Shown here piece after piece: positions 1-7,713 of a stretch of 54,746 nt of DNA (within the stretch, counting starts at the first letter, position 1; each line of letters starts with the position of its first letter). The position numbers and the translations under genes are program-made. The notes under the pieces were generated by a model. The model saw nothing but the letters and a program-made list of their open reading frames with translations. It did not search any database and had not been told where the DNA came from. This stretch comes from a virus: positions 1 to 54,746 of the IMG/VR virus record IMGVR_UViG_3300000117_000028. One strand, written 5' to 3'.

Positions 1-1
1 G

Positions 2-43
2 TGGGTGGCTACGATCCACACATCTGAAGTAACTTACGCCTAA
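2..43 (+). CDS. 3' end of a YadA-like tail fibre gene (5' truncated)
   Basis: The frame starting at base 2 reads WVATIHTSEVTYA and then TAA. The same C-terminal peptide, with one or two changes, closes the two complete fibre proteins that end at 52333 and 53610. This is therefore the tail of a third or later family member cut by the window edge. It is probably the gene still open at base 54746, although the two ends are not in frame if joined directly, so sequence is missing between them. Confidence 0.8.
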   Translation, partial: WVATIHTSEVTYA

Positions 44-55
44 AGGAGAAACTCA

Positions 56-361
56 ATGGCTATTCAAAACAACATCGCAGAAGGCAACAGCCAGTACGGC
101 ATCGCTTTCAACAACGCTTACTACCGCATCGTGACAGCGGCAATCAGCCGTCAACGTGGAACTGATCCAAAGTTCAGCGTGATGATTGACCTGTCAGCAT
201 ATGCGACAGCTACACCTGGTGACGACACTCGTGAGGTGGACTTCAAGCGGTACAACGCAAACCTAGATGACGTTCAGGCTGCATCAGGTGACGCATTCAT
301 AGACAAGTGCTATGCTTGGGTAATGGCTCAGGACGACATGGACGGGTCTACTGCCGTTTAA
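56..361 (+). CDS. small hypothetical protein in the fibre/tail cluster
   Basis: A 101-residue protein follows the truncated fibre gene by 12 bases and has a clear AAAGGAG ribosome site. I do not recognise a family. It has no signal peptide, membrane span or cysteine-rich motif; it has a mixed alpha/beta composition and an acidic C-terminal third. Its place between a fibre gene and a repeat-rich structural gene, all on one strand with short gaps, suggests a virion or assembly protein. Confidence 0.75.
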   Translation: MAIQNNIAEGNSQYGIAFNNAYYRIVTAAISRQRGTDPKFSVMIDLSAYATATPGDDTREVDFKRYNANLDDVQAASGDAFIDKCYAWVMAQDDMDGSTAV

Positions 362-371
362 GGAGTAACAC

Positions 372-2327
372 ATGCTTGGCTTTTCCCCATTAGCTGCTGC
401 CCCACTTGCAGATGATGGGGCCATTGGTGTTGCATACTCTATAGTTGCAGCCAATGGTAGCCTTGCATTTACGGGCCAAGACGCTAAATTAAACTCTGTA
501 CGTAGTGTAGATGTAGATCACGGTAGCTTTACACTTACTGGTATAACCCTAACTAACCTGTCTGTACAAGACAACTTTTTAGCTAACACAGGTGTTTTTA
601 CTACTACAGGTCAAGCAGTTGCATTTGACGTAGATCGTGTCTACACGTTTACAGTAGACAATGGCAACTTCAGTGTTTCAGGTCAAGTTTCTGACTTAGA
701 TAAGTCTGTTAAGGTTGTAGGAACTCAGGGTAGCTTCAGTCTAACTGGTCAAGAAACTACACCTAAAGTAGGCTATAATGTTACAGCTGACAGTGGTAGC
801 TTCAGTCTAACTGGTCAAGAAGTCGTACTTAAATTAGGTGAACAACTATCTGTAGATGCAGGTAACTTTAGTTTAACTGGTGTTGATGCTTCCTTAACTC
901 TACGAGATAACTTCATAGTTGATGACGGTGGCTTTAATGTCACAGGTCAAGACTCTGTACTTAACGTTGATAGTATACTGTCTGCAGATGCAGGTGTCTT
1001 TACTGCTACAGCACAGGCTGCAGATGATCTTATCAGAGGTCAAATACTTACAGCCGCTAATGGTACGTTTAGCCTTACAGGTCAAAACAGTGTAAGTAGC
1101 ATAGAGTACCCTGTCGATTTAAGTACACTTGCACTAGTTGGACAGGCTTCTGTATTTAGTATTACATTCCCTGCAGGTGTAGGTTCCTTTACTTCTACAC
1201 TACAAGATGCTACACCTAATTCTGTACGTAGTGTTTATGTAACTTCTGGTAGCTTTACCTTAGCTGGACAAGACGCTAGTGTATCTGCACAACTTAATGT
1301 AGTAGCAGACGCAGGTACATTTACTCTGACTGGAGTAGATGCAGATCCTAGAAAAGTACAGCTTCTTGTTGCAGACACAGGTACGTTTTCACTTACAGGT
1401 CAGGGTGTTAATGCTGACATTGTTGAGGTTGTAGAAAGCAATAGCTACTCTCTAACAGGACAAGATGTAAATCTAACTAAGTCTGTAGTAGAGAGTGTAA
1501 TAAGTGAATCGTTTGCTGTAACAGGACAAGACTCTAATCTAAATATTAACAGGGTCTTATCTTCAGATGCAGGTACATTCAGCCTAACAGGACAAGCTCT
1601 TGTAGTCGGTGTCACAGGTGTAGTACAAACAGGTGATTTTACTTATACAGGTCAAGCTGCAAACGTTAATGCACAGCTAAACGTAACTGCAGATCAGGGT
1701 AGCTTTACAAGTACAGGTCAAGAAGTTGATCTAATAAGAGCTATCGGTGCAGACACAGGCAGCTTCGCACTAACAGGTCAAGATACAAACTTTATTAAGT
1801 CACTTAACCTGTATGCAGAAGCTGGTGTATTTACTCTAGAAGGTCAAGAGATTGACAGAGGAATATCTGAGGCAGCGCAGGTTGGCTCCTTTGTTCTAAC
1901 GGGTCAAGCTGCTACACTAGAGTATCTACCCGGTATTATACCTGATGCAGTTACTTTCAGTACTACTGGACAAGCTGCTGTATTTAATATTAACAATACT
2001 GCAGATAATGGTACATATACTTACAGTGGTCAAAACATAGGTATAGGTACAGCTACACCTATCACAATAGATGGCTTGACAGCAAGTACAAATAACGTTA
2101 CAATAAGTGAAAACGTTAATAACTACAATGCGGATGACTTCTCTACGGGTAGAGTATTTTACCTAAGAGTACAAGACAACAGAGATAAAGTATACGTAAC
2201 TACAACAAACAGCACTGTATATATTATACCTGAAAATAATAATAACACAGTTCATATACAACCTGAATCACGCACAGTGACTATAGCACCTCAAGACAAC
2301 AGAACATCTGTTTATATAGCAGCGTAA
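372..2327 (+). CDS. repeat-rich structural protein with about 25 GxFxLTGQ-type repeats
   Basis: A 651-residue protein built almost wholly from repeats of about 22-26 residues. Each ends in a beta-strand-like unit such as GSFSLTGQ, GTFTLTGV or GNFSVSGQ, preceded by a variable segment often ending DAG or DTG. After about residue 555 the repeats stop and a different C-terminal part of short TVYI/TVHI/TVTI strands with polar turns follows. Spaced glycines and beta-branched residues suggest an extended beta-solenoid or bead-like fibre. No cysteine or enzyme motif is visible. The position between fibre and adaptor genes fits a virion surface or tail-associated protein. The exact role is unknown. 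Confidence 0.8.
   Translation: MLGFSPLAAAPLADDGAIGVAYSIVAANGSLAFTGQDAKLNSVRSVDVDHGSFTLTGITLTNLSVQDNFLANTGVFTTTGQAVAFDVDRVYTFTVDNGNFSVSGQVSDLDKSVKVVGTQGSFSLTGQETTPKVGYNVTADSGSFSLTGQEVVLKLGEQLSVDAGNFSLTGVDASLTLRDNFIVDDGGFNVTGQDSVLNVDSILSADAGVFTATAQAADDLIRGQILTAANGTFSLTGQNSVSSIEYPVDLSTLALVGQASVFSITFPAGVGSFTSTLQDATPNSVRSVYVTSGSFTLAGQDASVSAQLNVVADAGTFTLTGVDADPRKVQLLVADTGTFSLTGQGVNADIVEVVESNSYSLTGQDVNLTKSVVESVISESFAVTGQDSNLNINRVLSSDAGTFSLTGQALVVGVTGVVQTGDFTYTGQAANVNAQLNVTADQGSFTSTGQEVDLIRAIGADTGSFALTGQDTNFIKSLNLYAEAGVFTLEGQEIDRGISEAAQVGSFVLTGQAATLEYLPGIIPDAVTFSTTGQAAVFNINNTADNGTYTYSGQNIGIGTATPITIDGLTASTNNVTISENVNNYNADDFSTGRVFYLRVQDNRDKVYVTTTNSTVYIIPENNNNTVHIQPESRTVTIAPQDNRTSVYIAA
453..2037 (+). repeat. 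array of about 25 degenerate coding repeats
   Basis: DNA-level repeats underlie the protein repeats. Units such as ggtagcttcagtctaactgg recur nearly unchanged (around 729 and 794), and others differ mainly at third positions. Spacing is usually 63-78 bases. Near-identical neighbouring units could allow copy-number change by recombination. The array limits are approximate. Confidence 0.75.
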
Positions 2328-2336
2328 GGAATACTT

Positions 2337-2654
2337 ATGTCATACAAATGGCCCGACAAAGATAAGGATGAAGTGGTAGACTACAGCGTAGACTGGTCAC
2401 GCTTCTTAGGTACAGACACTATCTCTGCTGCTGTATGGTTTATCTATGATTCAGACGGTACTAAAGAAGAAGTATCAGACACTGAGACAGTGAATGGATT
2501 GCAGTTTGTTCAGGGTACTATTTCTAATCAAGTATCTACAGCAAGGTTTGGGTTAGGTACAAATAACACCCGCTACACTATTGGCTGTAAGATTACAACT
2601 GCTGATGGTCTTACGTATGAACGTTCTATCTTCCTACGTATTAAGGAGAAGTAA
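2337..2654 (+). CDS. phage fibre-tail adaptor-like protein, Ig-like fold
   Basis: A 105-residue protein. The N-terminal pattern WPDKDKDEVVDYSVDWSRFL, the central inducing-strand pattern DTISAAVW, and the late TTADG...YERS block match small adaptor proteins often found next to tail genes in alphaproteobacterial phages. It probably has an immunoglobulin-like beta sandwich and may join fibres to the tail. It follows the repeat protein by 9 bases and precedes the head-tail adaptor gene by 3 bases. The family is recognised by pattern only. Confidence 0.6.
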   Translation: MSYKWPDKDKDEVVDYSVDWSRFLGTDTISAAVWFIYDSDGTKEEVSDTETVNGLQFVQGTISNQVSTARFGLGTNNTRYTIGCKITTADGLTYERSIFLRIKEK

Positions 2655-2657
2655 GAC

Positions 2658-3347
2658 ATGGCGTATGATTATATCAGCCTAGTAAATGACATTAACCGTA
2701 GACTTAATGAAGTAGAACTTACTAGCTCTAACTTTATTACCGCCACAGGTTATTATAGCTTTGCTAAGGATGCAGTAAATGCTTCTATCCGTCACATTAA
2801 TCAAGAAGAATTTGAGTGGCCTTGGAATCATGTAGAGGAAACTGAGGTGCTTGTAGCTGGTGAAGTTCGCTACAGTATGCCATACGATGCTAAGACTGTT
2901 AATATGAATACGTTTCGTATTAAGCGCAACGCAGACTTAAACGTTGAAACTGTTAAGTTAAAGATATTGTCATATGAAGAATACCTTGACAAATACGCAG
3001 ATTCAGAGTATAACTCTAGTACGAACAATAGATCTACACCCACTCACGTAGTACGTACACCTAGCCGTGAACTTATCTTTTACCCTAATCCAGACAAAGC
3101 ATACGAAGTAGTGTATGAATACTACGCTTTAGGCTATGACTTAGAAAGTGCTACAGACGTACCTAACTTACCTGAGCAGTATCGTTATGTTATTATAGAT
3201 GGTGCTATGTACTACGTATATCAGTTCCGTGGTGACATGCAGGCAGCACAATTAGCACTACAAAAGTTTGAGCAAGGTATTAAACAATTACGTAGCTTAC
3301 ATATTAATCGCACAGAATACCTGCGAGATACACGAGTACATTTCTAA
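2658..3347 (+). CDS. tail tubular protein A / SU10-type adaptor-like protein
   Basis: A 229-residue protein beginning with a helical segment typical of podovirus adaptors (YISLVNDINRRLNEVEL), then FAKDAVNASIRHINQEEFEWP, a marker seen in many marine podovirus adaptors. It would sit between the portal and the nozzle to extend the DNA channel, like T7 gp11. The stop overlaps the next start (TAATG), so it is translationally coupled to the nozzle gene, which supports the pairing. Its role is inferred from pattern and order. Confidence 0.7.
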   Translation: MAYDYISLVNDINRRLNEVELTSSNFITATGYYSFAKDAVNASIRHINQEEFEWPWNHVEETEVLVAGEVRYSMPYDAKTVNMNTFRIKRNADLNVETVKLKILSYEEYLDKYADSEYNSSTNNRSTPTHVVRTPSRELIFYPNPDKAYEVVYEYYALGYDLESATDVPNLPEQYRYVIIDGAMYYVYQFRGDMQAAQLALQKFEQGIKQLRSLHINRTEYLRDTRVHF

Positions 3348-4951
3348 TGGCTACACAGTGGCAGACATTTCCTATTGAGTTTAGAGGTGGTCTCATCTCT
3401 AACATGTCACCACTACAGCATGGTACTAATGCTGTTGGCTCTGCTACAATTCTACAGAACTTTGAGCCTAACAAAGAAGGTGGCTACGCTAAGATCAAAG
3501 GCTTTGAGAAGTTTAGCACTACAGCTGTACCGGGGTCTGGCCCTATACTATCGCTCAAAGTAATAAGCTCTGGGCGTATTGTTGTAGCTAGGCAGAATGG
3601 TTCTAACGTAACAGAGTACTACTACGGCACAGGTACTACGTGGACATCCATGGGTGCAAGACCTTTGCTTGGTGGTAAGGCTAAGCACGTTCTATATAAC
3701 CTAGACGGTGATGATAAAGTTATCTTTGTAGATAGTAATAACTACCCTGCTACTTACAACACATCAGGCAATACTCTCACCCCTATTACAGGTAGCACAG
3801 ATGTACTAGGTGCAGAGAATGTAGCAGTGTTTAAGAATACAGCATTCTACGCTAAGGGTAACAACCTATACTTTACTGCACCCTTTACTGTAGATGACTT
3901 TAGTGCAGCTAATGGTGCAGGTAGTATTAATGTAGGTAATGATGTTACAGGTCTTGTAGTATTTCGTGATCAGCTAATCATTTTTACTACCAGCACTATT
4001 AAACGCTTGACGGGTAATACATCTGCTGACTTCCAAGTTTCACCTATTACAGATCGTATTGGCTGTGTTAATGGTGACACTATTCAGGAAGTTGGTGGTG
4101 ACATTATGTATCTAGCACCTGATGGTATTCGACTACTAAGTGCTACTGATCGTATTGGTGACTTTGGACTAGACATTGCATCGGATAGTATCTTTAAAGA
4201 TGCTAATACTTTTATCAATAACTCTTCTATCTTTTCATCTGTACTACTACGTGAGAAAGCCCAGTATCGTATCTTCTCATATGTAGCATCAGAGCAAGAT
4301 AGCACAGCTAAAGGTCTTATAGCTACTAAGTTTGTATCACAAGGTGCTGCAGGTATTTCTTGGGCTACAACTAAAGGCATCAAAGTCTACGTAGCTGATG
4401 GTAGTTACTCTGGGTCACAAGAGACAATAGCTTTTGCTAATGAAGATGGTTACATCTATGTGTTAGACACAGGTAGTGACTTTGATGGGCTACCTATTGA
4501 GGCTATCTACGAGTCACCCTATATGCCTCTGTCTGATCCTCAGGTGCGTAAGTCATTCTACAAGATGACACTCTATGCAGAACCTACTGGTAGTATGACT
4601 CTGGATTTTAATGTTAAGTATGATTTCGGTTCATCTACAAACACAGGTGTTATACAACCCGCTACACAGAACATTGCAAGTACGGGTGTTTCTGTATTCA
4701 TATTTGGGGAATCTAGTTCTAACTTTGGACAAGCAGACTCTAATGATGCAACACAGGTAGATACATCTTGGCCCCTTTACGATCCTACTAAATCCTATGC
4801 TACATACGGCGGTGAGTTAGACAAAATCTACAACACAAATATTGTTGGCTCAGGTAAGACTATAGCCCTTCGTATTGAAGACAATTCTACAAACCCTACA
4901 TTCACTCTAGACACAGCCTTGCTAGAGTTTAGACAAAACGATAGACAGTAA
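3347..4951 (+). CDS. tail nozzle / tubular protein B-like beta-propeller
   Basis: A 534-residue protein. The N-terminus has the EFRGGLISNMSPLQHG and LQNFEPNKEGGYAKIKG patterns of short-tail nozzle proteins. The middle is rich in beta strands consistent with a propeller, as in P22 gp10 or T7 gp12. In the virion it would form the distal DNA channel and hold packaged DNA. It is coupled to the adaptor gene upstream and followed after 10 bases by a fibre gene, the usual podovirus order. Confidence 0.75.
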   Translation: MATQWQTFPIEFRGGLISNMSPLQHGTNAVGSATILQNFEPNKEGGYAKIKGFEKFSTTAVPGSGPILSLKVISSGRIVVARQNGSNVTEYYYGTGTTWTSMGARPLLGGKAKHVLYNLDGDDKVIFVDSNNYPATYNTSGNTLTPITGSTDVLGAENVAVFKNTAFYAKGNNLYFTAPFTVDDFSAANGAGSINVGNDVTGLVVFRDQLIIFTTSTIKRLTGNTSADFQVSPITDRIGCVNGDTIQEVGGDIMYLAPDGIRLLSATDRIGDFGLDIASDSIFKDANTFINNSSIFSSVLLREKAQYRIFSYVASEQDSTAKGLIATKFVSQGAAGISWATTKGIKVYVADGSYSGSQETIAFANEDGYIYVLDTGSDFDGLPIEAIYESPYMPLSDPQVRKSFYKMTLYAEPTGSMTLDFNVKYDFGSSTNTGVIQPATQNIASTGVSVFIFGESSSNFGQADSNDATQVDTSWPLYDPTKSYATYGGELDKIYNTNIVGSGKTIALRIEDNSTNPTFTLDTALLEFRQNDRQ

Positions 4952-4961
4952 GGACTAAAAC

Positions 4962-6572
4962 ATGGCAGGTTATATACGTCAGGATACAGCAAACAAAATT
5001 GCTAACGGTAACGTTATTGATGCAGATGACTTTGATGCTGAGTACAATGCCATTGAGGCAGGGTTTAACGCATCTACTGGTCACGCTCATGATGGTACTG
5101 CAGGCGAGGGTGCTCCTATCACTAAGGTAGGCCCAGCGCAAGACCTTATTGTTTCAGGTACAGCCCTTACGCCTAAGACTACTAACACTCTGGACTTAGG
5201 TACAGCCTCTGTACAATATAAGAATGCTTGGTTTGATGGTACTGTAGACACAGATGCCTTGACTGTATCAGAGAATGCTACAGTAGGTGGTACTCTTGGT
5301 GTTACAGGTATTATAACAGCTACAGGCGGTGTTACTGGTAACGTCACGGGTAATGTAACAGGTACAGTATCTGACGTATCTAACCATGACACAGATGCCA
5401 TCAGTGAAGGATCAACTAACCAGTACTTTACTACTGCTCGTGCTAGATCTTCTCTGTCAGCTACAGGTAATCTCAGCTACAACTCAGATACAGGTGTTAT
5501 TAGTTTTACACAGGGTGATACAGACACTGTAGCAGAAGGCACGACTAACCTATACTACACAGATGCACGTGCTACTGCAGCTGCTAAGGCTGCTATATCT
5601 GTAACTGACTCTGGTGGTGACGGTAGCCTGACCTACTCTGCTGGTGCTATTACATACACTGGCCCTAGTGCAGCTGAAACACGTGCTCACTTTAGTGGTG
5701 GTACAGGCGTAAGCATTACAGATGGTGTTGTAGCTATAGGTCAGGCTGTAGGTACTACATCTGATGTTACGTTTAACGACACTATAGTTAATGGCAACCT
5801 AACAGTAAACGGGACTACTACCACCGTAAACACTGAGACACTCAACCTTGCAGATAACCAGATTGTTCTCAACTCTAATGAGACAGGCACACCCACACAG
5901 AATGGTGGCATTGAGATTGAGCGTGGTACAGCCGCTAACAAAACACTTGTATGGAATGAGGCAGACGATAAGTGGACTGTAGGCAGTGAGACATTTGTAG
6001 CTGGTACATTTGAGGGTAATCTTACAGGTAATGCCAGTACAGCCACTACACTACAAACAGCCCGTATTATTACCCTTACGGGTGACGTGTCAGGTTCTGT
6101 GTCTTTTAATGGTGGTTCTGACGTTAGCATCACGGCTACCGTAGCAGATGACAGTCACAACCATGTTATCAGCAATGTTGATGGACTACAAACAGCCTTA
6201 AATGGTAAAGAAGCTGTTAATGTAGAAATACTTAAAGCAGATACAGACGATAATCTTACTGCAGGATACACAGCTACAGCAGATGATGATGGAACTAAGT
6301 CAAGTGGTACGTATACTCCCGCCCCTGCAGGCGGTAACTTAAAGCGTATTATTAATGGTGGTGCTTTTACATTAGCTGCACCTACAGCAGCAGGTGATTA
6401 TACTTTAGTTATTCAAATGACAAACAATGCATCTGCAGGTATAATAACATTAAGTGGTTTTACTAGAACCATTGATGAAGGGTATCTAACTACGACAGAT
6501 GGACACGACTTCTTTTTATTCATTACAAAAATTAATGGCTTTACTTCTTTGACCATACAGGCACTGCAATAA
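4962..6572 (+). CDS. tail fibre protein with TTNLYYTDARA-type repeats
   Basis: A 536-residue protein. The first 60 residues (IRQDTANKIANGNVIDADDF...GHAHDG) look like a virion-attachment region. The middle has glycine/threonine-rich strands such as GNVTGNVTGTVS and two copies of a STNQYFTTARA / TTNLYYTDARA unit common in marine phage fibres. Near residue 395 it has HNHVISNVDGLQTAL, another fibre signature. It is probably a trimeric fibre. The stop overlaps the next start by one base (TAATG). Confidence 0.8.
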   Translation: MAGYIRQDTANKIANGNVIDADDFDAEYNAIEAGFNASTGHAHDGTAGEGAPITKVGPAQDLIVSGTALTPKTTNTLDLGTASVQYKNAWFDGTVDTDALTVSENATVGGTLGVTGIITATGGVTGNVTGNVTGTVSDVSNHDTDAISEGSTNQYFTTARARSSLSATGNLSYNSDTGVISFTQGDTDTVAEGTTNLYYTDARATAAAKAAISVTDSGGDGSLTYSAGAITYTGPSAAETRAHFSGGTGVSITDGVVAIGQAVGTTSDVTFNDTIVNGNLTVNGTTTTVNTETLNLADNQIVLNSNETGTPTQNGGIEIERGTAANKTLVWNEADDKWTVGSETFVAGTFEGNLTGNASTATTLQTARIITLTGDVSGSVSFNGGSDVSITATVADDSHNHVISNVDGLQTALNGKEAVNVEILKADTDDNLTAGYTATADDDGTKSSGTYTPAPAGGNLKRIINGGAFTLAAPTAAGDYTLVIQMTNNASAGIITLSGFTRTIDEGYLTTTDGHDFFLFITKINGFTSLTIQALQ

Positions 6573-7453
6573 TGTTTCCTTTCCCAACCACGCCTAATAA
6601 AAAAGTATTTGATGCAAACTTTGGTAACAGTCAGAGGTATGATTCTGTATCTAAAGATTTCCAACCTGCAGGTATTGGGAGCGGCCCCCAGTGCACATAT
6701 TGGTCGCCAGACGGTACAAGGCTATATGCAGGATACAATAATTATATTTATCAGTATTCTATGTCTGTAGCCTGGGATATATCAACACTGGCGGTAGTTC
6801 AGGGTTTAAGTGTATCAAGTTCTACTTGGGGTATTTACTTTAAGCCAGATGGCACAGCGTTCTTTGTAGTAACTTCAAATAAGACCTTTTATAAGTACTC
6901 CTTAAGCACGGCATGGGATATAAGCACACTAACTGCAGATGGAGTTCTACTTTACGGTAACTATAGTTTTAGTTCTGCGATGTATGATAAGAGTGTCTCT
7001 GGCCTATTTATATCTTCAGATGGAACTAAAGTTTTTACTACAAATAGTGGTGGTAGCACTAATTATAATAAAATGTATCGTGTAGATTTATCTACTGCGT
7101 GGGATATCACTACAGGCAGCTATCACTCATTAGGAAACACGCAGCAAATTAATAACAGAGGTTTGTTTTTTAGCCCTGATGGTAGAAAGGTGTGGATCTC
7201 CAGTACTGCAAACGCTGGTAACGTAGAACAAAGAAGTTTAACAACGTCTTGGGATTTAAGTACTTCTTCTTTTGATATACAAAAGCCCAGTATTTCTATA
7301 AACTTGTCAGATCCAGAAACACACTTTATAAGTAGTAATCCGTTTTTTAGACCTGACGGTAGCAAAATGTACTTGCTTATGGAGGGGACAAATGCTGCTC
7401 CCGCACCAGATGATAAAATATTTCAGTTTTCTAGTGATGGCGCAGGTTCATGA
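6572..7453 (+). CDS. five-bladed WD40/TolB-like propeller protein, tail associated
   Basis: A 293-residue protein with five blades marked by SPDGTRLY, KPDGTAFF, SSDGTKVF, SPDGRKVW and RPDGSKMY. Four linkers carry AWDIST, AWDIST, AWDITT or SWDLST about 30-35 residues after the blade marker. This is a regular small beta-propeller. Immediate coupling to a fibre gene upstream suggests a fibre-tip or carbohydrate-binding part, but no binding site can be read from the sequence. The start overlaps the stop of the fibre gene. Confidence 0.75.
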   Translation: MFPFPTTPNKKVFDANFGNSQRYDSVSKDFQPAGIGSGPQCTYWSPDGTRLYAGYNNYIYQYSMSVAWDISTLAVVQGLSVSSSTWGIYFKPDGTAFFVVTSNKTFYKYSLSTAWDISTLTADGVLLYGNYSFSSAMYDKSVSGLFISSDGTKVFTTNSGGSTNYNKMYRVDLSTAWDITTGSYHSLGNTQQINNRGLFFSPDGRKVWISSTANAGNVEQRSLTTSWDLSTSSFDIQKPSISINLSDPETHFISSNPFFRPDGSKMYLLMEGTNAAPAPDDKIFQFSSDGAGS

Positions 7454-7704
7454 CACATGTAACATTGACACCAGACGAGCTAGAAGCTATGCTAGACAGG
7501 GCTGCAAGACGTGGAGCTAAAGAAGCCCTGTCAGCTATAGGCTTGCATGATACTAATGCAGCCAAAGACATAAACGAAATGCGAGACCTACTAGAAGCGT
7601 GGAGAGATACCCGTAAAGGTATTTGGACTACGATAGTAAAAATAACAACGGTAGGTGTGCTAACATTTATAGCAGGTGCTGTCTGGATGACACTAAACAA
7701 ATAA
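7450..7704 (+). CDS. small single-span membrane protein, DUF6127-like
   Basis: An 84-residue protein starting with an ATGA overlap on the propeller gene. It has an amphipathic N-terminal half (LTPDELEAMLDRAARRGAKE), a conserved-looking DINEMRDLLEAWRDTRK block, and one C-terminal hydrophobic span (TTVGVLTFIAGAVWMTL) ending in NK. The layout resembles the DUF6127 family of alphaproteobacterial phages. It probably inserts in the inner membrane. A lysis or ejection role is a guess. Confidence 0.65.
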   Translation: MTHVTLTPDELEAMLDRAARRGAKEALSAIGLHDTNAAKDINEMRDLLEAWRDTRKGIWTTIVKITTVGVLTFIAGAVWMTLNK

Positions 7705-7713
7705 GGCATAGAC

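Noticed and set aside
5087-6133. Long leftward frames inside the fibre and capsid genes
   Set aside because: They lie opposite well-supported genes with low-complexity valine/serine/proline translations, as expected for antisense shadows.
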